Shown: positions 7,761-16,051, numbered from the stretch's first letter. The stretch: 22,940 bases of DNA from an uncultured Chitinophagaceae bacterium (GCA_946885335.1 CAMPGG010000018.1:1-22940); one strand, 5' to 3'. Program-made: numbers and translations. Notes: generated by a model from the letters alone, not told the origin.

Positions 7761-8849
7761 TTATTTCTGCGCCTTTTTATATAACACAAATGCAACAATG
7801 ATAAATACAAGATTGGGCATCCAGGCAGCAATCAATGGAGGCAGATCTCCCTTGATTGAAAAAACAGTAGAAAATCTGTCAGCAATTATAAAAACGGCTG
7901 CAATGGCAATACCAATGGCCATGTGAACACCGCTGCCACCGCGGGTTTTACGACTGGCAATTACGGCACCGATCAAAGTAAGGATCAATACAGTCACCGG
8001 TGTTGCGGATCTGCGGTATTGTTCCACTTTTAATGTATTTAATCCTTCAACACCACGCAGCTCCTGCCAGCGAATAAATTCTTTTAATTCAGGTGTTGTC
8101 ATTTTATCTTTCAGGTATTGATCTTTGCGCAGATCGCGGGGTTGCATATTCAGGTTAATGATGGTATCCGGAATTCTGACAACTGTTTCCTGCAAACCAT
8201 TAATTTTCCTGATAATCACATTATCCAGGCGCCAGTTTTTTTTTGCGGTATCCCAAATCATGGCGTCGGCTCTTAAATTATAATTCACTTTGTTATCGTG
8301 AATTTTTTCCAGGAAAAAACCAGAGGATCTTTTTAGCGCCGTATCATAATATTTAATTCCTGCATAAGTGTTGGTATCCGTTTGAAGATAATAGGAACTG
8401 GTAAAATCCAGTGTTGCAGCAGGATTGCCACCATCCAGGTAAGTGGCTTCAAAATCACTCCTGATAACGTTTGCCTTTGGGATTACATACCTGTTGGCAT
8501 ACCAGATGATGCTTGCCAGGAAAATTCCCCCGATAAAATAGGGTCTTAACAACCGGTTAAAACTAACGCCACTTGCCAGTATGCTGATTATTTCAGACTT
8601 GGCCGCCATACTGCTTGTAAAAAAAATAACCGCTATAAAGACAAATAAAGGAAATAAAAGGCCCCAGATATGAGGAATGAATCCGAAAAAATATTTGGTG
8701 ATAATATCGCCGGTTGATAAACCTGTTTTTACAAAATCGTCGGTTTTTTCACTGGTATCGACTGCAACGGCGATAATGGTGAAAATCAACATGCAAAAAA
8801 CAAAAGTTATAAGCAGCTTTTTAATTATATACCAATCCAGGATCTTCAT
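7761..8849 (-). CDS. LptF/LptG-family lipopolysaccharide export permease
   Basis: The 362-residue protein has the YjgP/YjgQ layout. Three N-terminal membrane segments lie at about 11-31, 61-79 and 101-119. A soluble beta-jellyroll-like periplasmic domain follows (about 120-284), then three C-terminal segments (about 285-298, 308-325, 336-357). The opening MKILDWYIIKKLL is typical. LptF and LptG pair with the ATPase LptB to extract LPS from the inner membrane and pass it to LptC and the Lpt bridge. Only one family member lies here, so I do not choose between LptF and LptG. The next genes upstream on the same strand are two small unknowns, a receiver protein and tgt. Confidence 0.9.
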   Translation of the reverse strand: MKILDWYIIKKLLITFVFCMLIFTIIAVAVDTSEKTDDFVKTGLSTGDIITKYFFGFIPHIWGLLFPLFVFIAVIFFTSSMAAKSEIISILASGVSFNRLLRPYFIGGIFLASIIWYANRYVIPKANVIRSDFEATYLDGGNPAATLDFTSSYYLQTDTNTYAGIKYYDTALKRSSGFFLEKIHDNKVNYNLRADAMIWDTAKKNWRLDNVIIRKINGLQETVVRIPDTIINLNMQPRDLRKDQYLKDKMTTPELKEFIRWQELRGVEGLNTLKVEQYRRSATPVTVLILTLIGAVIASRKTRGGSGVHMAIGIAIAAVFIIADRFSTVFSIKGDLPPLIAAWMPNLVFIIVAFVLYKKAQK

Positions 8850-8935
8850 CGGCTGCGAAGTAACGCTTTTCTATTGGTAAATTTAAACGCGGAGAACGTA
8901 ATGAAAAGTGAAAGCTTATTGGATAAAAGGTGAGG

Positions 8936-9208
8936 TTAATATGCAAAATGATATTCAATGGCTGAACCCAGCGTTTGGACCAGCTCCGGATCTACATTCT
9001 TATCAGCATTTACCATGGCCACCTTCCATTCACCATGATTGGGAAACATCACTTCATTATTGGTTGTGAGGGTAAACTGGAATTCATCATCCATCCAGAC
9101 ATCATAATAAAAAACATTATCCTCCTTACAACAGGGTCTAATTTCAGCCATTTTGCGTTGCTGATCTTTTACAAATTCTACCTTGAATGGAGCCAGTTCT
9201 TCTTTCAT
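8936..9208 (-). CDS. Small hypothetical protein B (90 residues)
   Basis: This soluble, acidic protein has no signal peptide and no family I recognise. It contains VFYYDVWMDDEFQFTLTTN and a C-terminal segment with NVDPELVQTLGSAIEYHF, which suggests a few beta strands followed by a helix. I chose ATG 9208, 10 bp after the stop of the preceding small gene. An in-frame start at 9247 would overlap that gene. The two neighbours are almost the same length and share a C-terminal pattern (QF, then KVxDP, then an I/L-rich helix), so they may be diverged tandem paralogues. Confidence 0.6.
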   Translation of the reverse strand: MKEELAPFKVEFVKDQQRKMAEIRPCCKEDNVFYYDVWMDDEFQFTLTTNNEVMFPNHGEWKVAMVNADKNVDPELVQTLGSAIEYHFAY

Positions 9209-9218
9209 CACCCAATTA

Positions 9219-9488
9219 TTACAAATTATTAATGATGATATGCCCAATATTATCTGCTATCCAGGGATCAATAACTTTGCGTTCATCAGGAATCCAACGG
9301 CCTTCTTCATCTTTTTCAATATGAAACTGGCAGATACTTCTTTTTAATGGATGTAAAAAAACGCCCCGGTATCTTGCATGATGAATAATATCCTGGTCCT
9401 CATTAATTTCTGGTGTTATTAGTACATGATAAACTAACCCGTTTTTTTCAAATGCACCAACCAAAATCTCACTTTCATAATTACCCAT
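9219..9488 (-). CDS. Small hypothetical protein A (89 residues)
   Basis: This is a small soluble protein with no signal peptide and no recognised family. Notable segments are YHVLITPEINEDQDIIHHAR, the RGVFLHPLKRSICQFHIEKD strand region, and a C-terminal KVIDPWIADNIGHIII helix. The ending parallels that of the next gene (8936-9208): an aromatic/Phe strand, a K-V-x-D-P turn and an amphipathic helix. The pair is probably co-transcribed and lies between tgt with its receiver gene and the Lpt permease. No function can be proposed. Confidence 0.6.
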   Translation of the reverse strand: MGNYESEILVGAFEKNGLVYHVLITPEINEDQDIIHHARYRGVFLHPLKRSICQFHIEKDEEGRWIPDERKVIDPWIADNIGHIIINNL

Positions 9489-9577
9489 AAAACTGATTTT
9501 ATGATATATAAAACAAAATCATGCCGGGTAAAAAATGTGGAATTTGATGAAATTTCGATGAATTAAGCGCAGAAATT

Positions 9578-9949
9578 TTAGCTTCTTATAGTATAATGCT
9601 GAACCAGCTTTTCAATTTTACTGATCAATTCTTCTTTGGTAAATGGTTTTTCCAAAAAGTCGTCTGCCCCACTGGTACCAATGTTTTTGGCTATATCCGG
9701 ATTGGCAGTGATCAGAATAATGGGAATATTGCGGGTTTGATCATTTGATTTTAATTGCTTGCTTATGTGGCGGCCATCAATGCCAAAAAGGAGAATATCC
9801 AATAAAATAACCTGGGGCTGAAAAGTCTTCACCAGCGAAAACGTGTCATGCCACTGGGAAAGGATCTCTACTTCATGATTTTCCTTTGTCAAAATTTTTT
9901 GCAGAATGCGTAATGCATCTATATCATCATCTATAATCAGGATCTTCAT
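9578..9949 (-). CDS. Single-domain response regulator (CheY-like receiver)
   Basis: The 123-residue protein is one complete receiver domain with no output domain. The acidic pocket is Asp7-Asp8 (IIDDD), the phosphorylation site is Asp51 (VILLDILL), the switch Thr is Thr81 (LITA) and the conserved Lys is Lys101 (EKPF). Such proteins take a phosphate from a histidine kinase and signal through protein contacts, or act as phosphate sinks. I chose ATG 9949; a TTG two codons upstream is possible but needless. There is no histidine kinase in the window, so the partner is elsewhere. It lies 115 bp downstream of tgt, far enough for its own promoter. Confidence 0.88.
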   Translation of the reverse strand: MKILIIDDDIDALRILQKILTKENHEVEILSQWHDTFSLVKTFQPQVILLDILLFGIDGRHISKQLKSNDQTRNIPIILITANPDIAKNIGTSGADDFLEKPFTKEELISKIEKLVQHYTIRS

Positions 9950-10064
9950 AAGCAAACATTTGTATTATTTGTTGAGATTATATATTCAAATGATATGCCA
10001 CAACAATAGTTTTATTTAGCACATAATGCTTGCCTGGAAATTGGGGTTAAGGTTTTAATGAAAT

Positions 10065-11204
10065 CTATAAACGGGTTTTTAATCTCACCACCATTTCATT
10101 TTTCCAATTTTCAAAATTGTTTTCCAGTATTTGTTTACGTGCTTCACGGACCAGCCATAAATAAAAAGCCAGGTTATGAATACTGGCAATAGTGAGCCCA
10201 AGGAATTCTTTTGATTTAATAAGGTGGCGGAGGTATGATTTAGAGTAAAAATTACTTACTTCATTATCTAATCCATCATCGATCGGACTAAAATCAAACT
10301 CCCATTTTTTATTATCAATATTGATTACGCCTTGCGTTGTAAATAACATGGCATTGCGACCATTCCGGGTTGGCATTACGCAATCAAACATATCTATACC
10401 CAAGCCAATACATTCCAGGATGTTCCAGGGTGTACCCACACCCATCAAATAACGCGGTTTTTGAACGGGTAAATTGTCACAGCAAACAGCGCAGAGTTCA
10501 TACATCATTTCTTCCGGCTCACCCACACTTAAACCGCCAATAGCGTTGCCAGCAGCATTTTTCGAGGCGACATACCGGCAAGATTCAATTCGCAGATCAG
10601 TATAAGTTCCGCCTTGTACTATTGGGAAAAGATTTTGCGTATGACCATATTTTGGTTCGGTAGTATTTAAATGCGTAAAGCACCTGTCGAGCCATCGGTG
10701 GGTTAAGTGCATAGAAGTTTCAGCATAATCGCGGGTACTTGGATATGGCGGACATTCATCAAATGCCATGATGATATCAGCCCCAATGGAACGCTGAATA
10801 TCCATTACTTTTTCAGGACTAAAAAGATGGCTGCTTCCATCCAGGTGGCTTTGAAAAGTAACGCCTTCTTCTTTGATCTTCCGGGTTCCGGATAATGAAA
10901 AAACCTGGTAGCCCCCACTATCCGTTAAAATGGGTTTTTGCCAACCATTAAAATGGTGTAACCCGCCGGCTTTTTCAAGCACTTCAATTCCTGGCCTTAA
11001 ATACAAATGATAAGTATTTCCAAGGATGATCTCTGCTTTTACATCATTCACCAATTGTTGCTGCGTAACCGCTTTTACGGTACCGGCTGTGCCAACCGGC
11101 ATAAATATGGGCGTTTCTATTTCACCATGGTCGGTTGTTATTTTTCCCGCCCGTGCTTTAGCATTTTTATTGGTATGTTGAAGTGAAAATTCAAGTTCGG
11201 CCAT
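10065..11204 (-). CDS. tgt: Queuine tRNA-ribosyltransferase (tRNA-guanine transglycosylase) lacking the zinc-site cysteines
   Basis: Tgt swaps G34 of GUN-anticodon tRNAs for preQ1 on the way to queuosine. The 379-residue protein matches the bacterial family throughout: TDSGGYQVFSL from 94, AFDECPP at 147-153, PIVQGG at 194-199, GGLSVGEP at 223-230 and the DMFDCVMPTRNGR block at 271-283 carrying the catalytic Asp. The structural zinc site CxCxxC...H of known Tgts is broken: the three cysteine positions read Leu312, Asn314 and Ser317 (GLDNEVSNFYSK), although the histidine remains (His343, SIHN). The surrounding YSKSYLRHL context is intact, so this is not a frameshift. ATG 11204 gives the family's usual MAELEFSL-like start; an upstream TTG at 11225 overlaps a promoter box. 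Confidence 0.95.
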   Translation of the reverse strand: MAELEFSLQHTNKNAKARAGKITTDHGEIETPIFMPVGTAGTVKAVTQQQLVNDVKAEIILGNTYHLYLRPGIEVLEKAGGLHHFNGWQKPILTDSGGYQVFSLSGTRKIKEEGVTFQSHLDGSSHLFSPEKVMDIQRSIGADIIMAFDECPPYPSTRDYAETSMHLTHRWLDRCFTHLNTTEPKYGHTQNLFPIVQGGTYTDLRIESCRYVASKNAAGNAIGGLSVGEPEEMMYELCAVCCDNLPVQKPRYLMGVGTPWNILECIGLGIDMFDCVMPTRNGRNAMLFTTQGVINIDNKKWEFDFSPIDDGLDNEVSNFYSKSYLRHLIKSKEFLGLTIASIHNLAFYLWLVREARKQILENNFENWKNEMVVRLKTRL

Positions 11205-11222
11205 GGTTATTTTTTTGCTGCG

Positions 11223-11230
11223 CAAAGATA
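11223..11230 (-). promoter_or_regulatory. Candidate -7 box for tgt
   Basis: On the minus strand this reads TATCTTTG, an exact TAnnTTTG match ending about 18 bp before the chosen tgt ATG. A TTTG lies upstream, but only 14 bp away, which is shorter than usual. Its position argues against translation starting at the TTG that overlaps it. Confidence 0.4.
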
Positions 11231-11367
11231 AAGGTTCAACTGACCAAACACCTCCCAGCTTTTGGTTAAAGAATAATCTTTGAATTATTCACAAGTGTGA
11301 AATCATTTTCATGAAAAACTGTTCATTGCCCCTTATTTTCGTGGGCTGCTTTAACCAGGACTAATTT

Positions 11368-12501
11368 ATGATACTGCCGTTTTTGACTTTGTATGTGTGG
11401 GAAATCGTTTTTATATTTTTTGCCCTAATAACACTGATACAAATATTTTATCACCTCTATTTTTTTAACCGGGTAGGTTATTTTAAACCAAAAGACAAAG
11501 AACACTCCCAACAACATCCCGTTTCTGTCATTGTTTGTGCCAGGGATGAGGATGAAAATCTTGCCCGGAATTTACCTGGGGTTTTAGTGCAGGACTACAG
11601 CACTTCTCATGAAGTGATTGTGGTAAATGACAATTCCACAGATGATACTAAATATGTATTACAGGAACTTAAAAAAACCTTTAAAACGCTTCATGTAGTT
11701 GAGTTAAGCCAGGAAGCCAAGCATATCAATGGTAAAAAATATCCATTATCTATTGGCATTAAAGAGGCTAAACACGAGGTAGTTTTATTAACGGATGCCG
11801 ATTGTGTACCTGCGAGTGAACACTGGATCCGCCTGATGCAGGATGGATACCAGGAAAATACGGAGATTGTTTTAGGATATGGCAGCTATCATAAAAGACC
11901 CGGATTATTGAATAAACTGATCCGGTTTGAAACATTTCATGCGGGCATTCAATATCTTTCTTATGCGCTGGCCGGAATTCCTTATATGGGTGTGGGCAGA
12001 AATATCTCTTATAAAAAAGGATTGTTTTTCCGGCATAAAGGATTTTCATCCATTAATCATATACCGGGAGGGGATGATGACCTTTTTGTAAATAAAGCTG
12101 CTTCACGCCAAAATACCGAAATAGTTATAGATAAAGACGCTATCACATTATCAGCCCCAAAAACAACCTGGAAAGAATGGCGTAAACAAAAATTGAGACA
12201 TTATACAACTGCCAAGTATTACAAAACCAAGCACAAATTCTTACTTGGTTTATACAGTTTTACCCAATTCTTATTTTATCCGTTACTCATTGTTACCGCA
12301 TTACTTTATGACTGGAGACTTGCCCTTGCCGGATTGGCATTGCGCTGGCTGATATTGGGATTTGTATTTTATAAAGCCATGCAGAAAATGAATGAAAAGG
12401 ATTTATGGTCATGGTTTATATTTTTCGACCTGTGGATGGTAATCTATTACATACTATTTTTACCTGCATTATGGAGAAAACCACGCCGTTCGTGGAACTG
12501 A
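11368..12501 (+). CDS. Membrane-anchored family 2 glycosyltransferase
   Basis: The 377-residue protein has one N-terminal membrane segment (about 9-34). A GT-A catalytic domain follows: VSVIVCARDEDENL at 52-65, VVNDNSTDDT at 85-94 and a DAD metal-binding motif at 143-145. GGDDDLF at 234-240 supplies the catalytic acidic residues, and RKQKLRH at 272-278 stands where processive enzymes have QxxRW. Two or three C-terminal membrane segments (about 299-316, 320-336, 347-366) complete it. Such proteins add sugars from nucleotide donors to lipid or polysaccharide acceptors at the inner membrane. The acceptor cannot be read. It is divergent from tgt and 13 bp upstream of rsmG, with which it is probably co-transcribed. 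Confidence 0.9.
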   Translation: MILPFLTLYVWEIVFIFFALITLIQIFYHLYFFNRVGYFKPKDKEHSQQHPVSVIVCARDEDENLARNLPGVLVQDYSTSHEVIVVNDNSTDDTKYVLQELKKTFKTLHVVELSQEAKHINGKKYPLSIGIKEAKHEVVLLTDADCVPASEHWIRLMQDGYQENTEIVLGYGSYHKRPGLLNKLIRFETFHAGIQYLSYALAGIPYMGVGRNISYKKGLFFRHKGFSSINHIPGGDDDLFVNKAASRQNTEIVIDKDAITLSAPKTTWKEWRKQKLRHYTTAKYYKTKHKFLLGLYSFTQFLFYPLLIVTALLYDWRLALAGLALRWLILGFVFYKAMQKMNEKDLWSWFIFFDLWMVIYYILFLPALWRKPRRSWN

Positions 12502-12514
12502 TCCACATTTTTTA

Positions 12515-13150
12515 ATGGATATTATTCTATCATATTTCAGCGACTTTACGCCCCGGCAAATTGAACAATTTAAAATGCTGGGACCCCTATATAATGAGTG
12601 GAACAGTAAAATCAATGTTATTTCCAGGAAAGATATAGACAGTTTGTATGAAAAACATGTGTTGCATTCATTGGCTATTGCAGCAGTTTTCGAATTTAAA
12701 CCCGGGTCGGCAGTTATTGATATTGGAACCGGAGGCGGATTTCCCGGCATTCCATTAGCAATTTATTTTCCGGAAGTACAATTTCACCTGGTTGACAGCA
12801 TCGGTAAAAAACTTAAAATTGTTAACGCAATTGCTGAAGCTGCAGGCATTACAAATATTACAACCCAACACATAAGAGCAGAAGAAATAAAGAATCGCCA
12901 GTTTGATTATGCCGTTAGCCGGGCTGTTGCTCCATTAAAAGATCTTTGGCACTGGTCAAAACCTTTATTGAAAAAGAAGAAAAAACTGGCTGATGAAGAT
13001 GAATTGCTGCCAGGATTAATTTGTTTAAAAGGTGGTGACCTGGCCCAGGAAATCCAGGAAAGCGGAACACGTCCACGCATCATGCCCATTTCAGAACTTT
13101 TTAAGGAAGAATCATTCCATGAAAAGTATCTCCTTTATGTGACCCGTTGA
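12515..13150 (+). CDS. rsmG: 16S rRNA (guanine-527 N7) methyltransferase RsmG
   Basis: The 211-residue protein matches RsmG/GidB in length and motifs. The N-terminal helical segment has the family pattern NEWNSKINVISRKD at 27-40. The SAM-binding motif I is VIDIGTGGGFPGIPLA at 67-82, and FDYAVSRAVAPL follows later, a typical RsmG signature. The enzyme adds m7G to the 530 loop of 16S rRNA; its loss gives low-level streptomycin resistance in other bacteria. A Lys-rich insertion (KKKKKLADEDE) lies after the AVAPL block. The gene follows the glycosyltransferase by 13 bp and precedes the response regulator by 54 bp. Confidence 0.95.
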   Translation: MDIILSYFSDFTPRQIEQFKMLGPLYNEWNSKINVISRKDIDSLYEKHVLHSLAIAAVFEFKPGSAVIDIGTGGGFPGIPLAIYFPEVQFHLVDSIGKKLKIVNAIAEAAGITNITTQHIRAEEIKNRQFDYAVSRAVAPLKDLWHWSKPLLKKKKKLADEDELLPGLICLKGGDLAQEIQESGTRPRIMPISELFKEESFHEKYLLYVTR

Positions 13151-13155
13151 TATAT

Positions 13156-13170
13156 TACCACTATGTGGTA
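13156..13170. repeat. Inverted repeat TACCAC-N3-GTGGTA upstream of the NarL-type regulator
   Basis: A perfect 6-bp inverted repeat with a 3-nt centre begins 6 bp after the rsmG stop and ends 34 bp before the regulator's ATG. The same arms recur immediately after the regulator gene (13846-13863). It could be an operator or a small hairpin; no U-run follows, so a terminator is less likely. Confidence 0.6.
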
Positions 13171-13204
13171 TTGTAGAATATATACAAATCTTCAACTTTA
13201 GACC

Positions 13205-13843
13205 ATGAAATATATAACCGTATGTATTGTCGATGACAATCCGGAACTGCGCACGGTACTCAGTGAAATTATTACGATGTCAGATGGTTACTTGTGTGTA
13301 GGAGCCCTTAATACAGCGGCAGAGGCTATTCAAAAAATACCTGAAATTGGCCCGGATGTAGTTTTAATGGATATAAACCTGGGAAGTGGGGAAAGCGGCA
13401 TTGATTGTGTCCGGGAGTTAAAGCCCCGCATGCGCAATACCAATTTTATGATGTGTACGGTTTATGAAGAAGATGACAAGATTTTTGAAGCTTTGAGTGC
13501 AGGCGCATCAGGTTATATTTTAAAGAAAACCACTCCCACAAAGATGCTTGATGCTATTCGTGAATTGCACGAGGGTGGATCGCCCATGAGCAGCCAGATT
13601 GCCCGAAAAGTTGTTGCGGCCTTCCAGCATAAACCATCAAGTTCACCGGATTCTTACCTTCAAAATCTATCTACAAGAGAACGGGAAATATTAGAATGGC
13701 TTTCTAAAGGTTTAACGTATAAAGAGATTGCGGCAGAACTTTTTATTAGCCAGGAAACGGTGAGAAAGCATGTATATCATATTTATGAGAAGTTACATGT
13801 CAGCAACCGAACAGAAGCGCTTAATAAATTTTTTGGCAGATAA
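13205..13843 (+). CDS. NarL/LuxR-family response regulator
   Basis: The 212-residue two-domain regulator has a receiver domain with Asp10-Asp11 in the acidic pocket, the phosphorylation site Asp56 (VVLMDINLG), Thr85 and Lys107. A GerE/LuxR-type helix-turn-helix at about 155-212 follows (LSTREREILEWLSKGLTYKEIAAELFISQETVRKHV, each part typical of the family). Phosphorylated members dimerise and bind inverted repeats. No cognate sensor kinase is in the window. The gene is bracketed by two near-identical inverted repeats, TACCAC-N3/4-GTGGTA, whose arms resemble NarL heptamers (TACYNMT); autoregulation is a reasonable guess. It is downstream of rsmG on the same strand but may have its own promoter in the 54-bp gap. 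Confidence 0.92.
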   Translation: MKYITVCIVDDNPELRTVLSEIITMSDGYLCVGALNTAAEAIQKIPEIGPDVVLMDINLGSGESGIDCVRELKPRMRNTNFMMCTVYEEDDKIFEALSAGASGYILKKTTPTKMLDAIRELHEGGSPMSSQIARKVVAAFQHKPSSSPDSYLQNLSTREREILEWLSKGLTYKEIAAELFISQETVRKHVYHIYEKLHVSNRTEALNKFFGR

Positions 13844-13845
13844 TT

Positions 13846-13863
13846 ATACCACTTTTGTGGTAT
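13846..13863. repeat. Inverted repeat TACCAC-N4-GTGGTA downstream of the NarL-type regulator
   Basis: A 7-bp perfect inverted repeat (ATACCAC / GTGGTAT) with a TTTT centre starts 3 bp after the regulator's stop codon. Seen as NarL heptamers, the layout is 7-2-7 (TACCACT-TT-TGTGGTA). Followed by TTTATAATA it could also be a weak terminator hairpin. It shares both arms with the repeat at 13156-13170. Confidence 0.6.
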
Positions 13864-13967
13864 TTTATAATATTGATAAGAAGGTAACTTTGAGCAAAAT
13901 AACTGCTGATGGCAAGCTATTAACCTTGAGCCTTTTACAAAAATGAAAATTCACGGCCTTGATCAAA

Positions 13968-14000
13968 AAACAAAGCCCTGCATAATGCGGGGCTTTGTTT
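13968..14000. terminator. Bidirectional terminator between the regulator and M1 peptidase genes
   Basis: A 15-bp stem with a 3-nt loop (arms AAACAAAGCCCTGCA and TGCGGGGCTTTGTTT, one G-T pair) is preceded by A residues and followed by T residues. It lies between converging genes and ends 18 bp from the stop of the M1 peptidase gene. Confidence 0.88.
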
Positions 14001-14018
14001 ATTATATCATTTAGTGTG

Positions 14019-15869
14019 TTACCAATTTAGTTCCAATTTATTATTGCTCCTGTTAATATCTGCCATCCGTAAGGATGGATCTATTTCCACACCATTCAGA
14101 TCGGTCAATTTGCGATCTGTTTCAACAATATAGGTTTCATGGGTCCATTTCCATGGCTCATAAACTTTAGGTTTTGTTGCAGGATCTTCAGGACTCTTTT
14201 CGCCAAACATCAATCCCAAAGGCACATAATGTAATTCCTTTGTTCCGTCTTTATAACTCAATTGGAGATCAACCGGCATAGGCATCAATCCAACCCTTTT
14301 CAACCGGATCATTGTTTTTCCATTTTGTTCCCATAAACTATCAATGCCATAATCGATTGTTTTGGTTGAATTCACCCAATACTGTTTGTACCAGTTTAAA
14401 ATGATTCCACTTCTTTTTTCTGCAACCCTGATAAAATCAGTAGCTGTTGGATGCTTGTATTTCCATTGATTATAATAATCAAGCAATACCTGGTTTAATG
14501 CTTTATCACCAATAATGTATCCAAGCTGTTCAAGGAAAACGGCACCTTTGGAATAAGCAGCCGGTGAATATGCAGCATTCAGATCATAATGATCGGCATG
14601 TGTTGTTAAGGGTTCTTCTTTCCCGCTGCGAACAAGGCTAAAATAACCACGGTAACTTCCTTGCTGAGAAGCTGGTTTTCCTTCCAGGAATGCACTGACT
14701 CTCGAGGTGGCATAACTGGTAAATCCTTCATCCATCCATGCATATAAGGATTCGTTGGTACCCATTAAACCGTGATACCAATTGTGCATCCATTCATGCA
14801 ACCATGCACCGGGACCTGCCAGTAAAGTTGCCATAGGATATTCCATTCCACCATCACCACCATCTATAAACGAATATTGTTTGTAAGTATAAGGCCCGAA
14901 TGTTTTTTCAATAAATGGCAATGCTTTTTCCGCTTTGGTCAAAACATCTTTCCATTGTTCATCGGTTGCACTGGCTGTTTTATATAATACATGCAAAGTA
15001 AGATCGGGTCTTACTTTTTTAGAAATGTGTTTGTACCCCGGATCTGCGGCCCACATAAAATCATGCACATTAGGTGCTATAAAATGCCATGTCAGGTTAC
15101 TACCTGCTGGCCGGGTCACTTTAACGCCTGCGTCTTCGTAACCATATCCAATTTTATTTGCATTTTGCAAATAACCTGTTCCACCTAAAATATATTTCTT
15201 GTCAATGGTGATCTTAACATCAAAATCTCCAAAAATGCCATAGAATTCGCGACCAACATAAGGATTAGGATGCCAGCCTTCAATATCATACTGTGCCATT
15301 TTCGGATACCATTGGCTCATAGAATAACGAACCTGTGTTTCAGGATTATCACGGCCACTTCGACGGATCTGTAATGGAACCTGGGCCTCAAAATCCATAT
15401 CAAAAACAACTTTTGTTTTTGGAAGTATTGGCCTGTCAAGTTCCACCTCCAAAATAGTTTCATGGACTTTAAACTTTTGTGAACGACCATTCATTTTTAA
15501 TGCAAGAACTTTTTGATACCCGATCTCTTTATCTGATAAATGATAAATACGGTCTTTAACCCGGCCATCCCAGTCACCCACATCATTACCATCCCGATCT
15601 TTCCTTAAAGAAATAGAACCCTGCCTGCGACTGCGGACATCCATCATACTATTGGGTTGAAATGCGTTCCAGTATAAATGATAAAATACCCTTTTCAAGG
15701 TGTCAGGGGAATTGTTCCAGTATTCTAATTTTTGTTTGCCGGTAAACTGATTGGTTTCAACATTCATGTTGATATCCATATCATATTTAACTTTCTGCTG
15801 CCAGGGTGTTTGTGAAAAGGTAATCAGGGCAAAAAAACATGCGGGAATAAAAAATAAAACTTTCTTCAT
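14019..15869 (-). CDS. Secreted M1-family metallopeptidase (aminopeptidase)
   Basis: The 616-residue protein opens with a signal peptide (MKKVLFFIPACFFALITFSQ). Its gluzincin zinc site is HEWMH at 358-362 with the third ligand Glu381 in DEGFTSY, the HExxH-x18-E spacing of M1 enzymes. The substrate-binding strand is GGMEYP at 340-345, where classical family members read GAMEN. M1 peptidases remove N-terminal amino acids from peptides. The N-terminal domain is a beta-rich saddle as expected. After the catalytic domain the protein is shorter than large aminopeptidase N forms. An exported Bacteroidota enzyme probably serves periplasmic or external peptide use. It sits alone, with a 206-bp gap upstream and a strong terminator downstream. 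Confidence 0.92.
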   Translation of the reverse strand: MKKVLFFIPACFFALITFSQTPWQQKVKYDMDINMNVETNQFTGKQKLEYWNNSPDTLKRVFYHLYWNAFQPNSMMDVRSRRQGSISLRKDRDGNDVGDWDGRVKDRIYHLSDKEIGYQKVLALKMNGRSQKFKVHETILEVELDRPILPKTKVVFDMDFEAQVPLQIRRSGRDNPETQVRYSMSQWYPKMAQYDIEGWHPNPYVGREFYGIFGDFDVKITIDKKYILGGTGYLQNANKIGYGYEDAGVKVTRPAGSNLTWHFIAPNVHDFMWAADPGYKHISKKVRPDLTLHVLYKTASATDEQWKDVLTKAEKALPFIEKTFGPYTYKQYSFIDGGDGGMEYPMATLLAGPGAWLHEWMHNWYHGLMGTNESLYAWMDEGFTSYATSRVSAFLEGKPASQQGSYRGYFSLVRSGKEEPLTTHADHYDLNAAYSPAAYSKGAVFLEQLGYIIGDKALNQVLLDYYNQWKYKHPTATDFIRVAEKRSGIILNWYKQYWVNSTKTIDYGIDSLWEQNGKTMIRLKRVGLMPMPVDLQLSYKDGTKELHYVPLGLMFGEKSPEDPATKPKVYEPWKWTHETYIVETDRKLTDLNGVEIDPSLRMADINRSNNKLELNW

Positions 15870-16013
15870 GTGTTAATCATATTGTTTGGTGGGCACATGT
15901 AATTCACCATAAAACTCCCGATGCGTTTGGCATAAATTGTTCGGAATTTTTAGGTATCATTTCATATGTACATTTAAAGGAATCTGCCGAAAATACAAAT
16001 AAAAAAAATTACA

Positions 16014-16051
16014 AAACCTGTATGTTAGTTAAAAACAAAACATACAGGTTT
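16014..16051 (-). terminator. Terminator after the PepSY-like gene
   Basis: A 13-bp perfect stem (AAACCTGTATGTT / AACATACAGGTTT) with a 12-nt loop lies 25 bp beyond the stop of the gene at 16076-16528. On the minus strand it is followed shortly by a run of eight T, so it should end the pssA-purS-rsmI side transcription. Confidence 0.8.
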
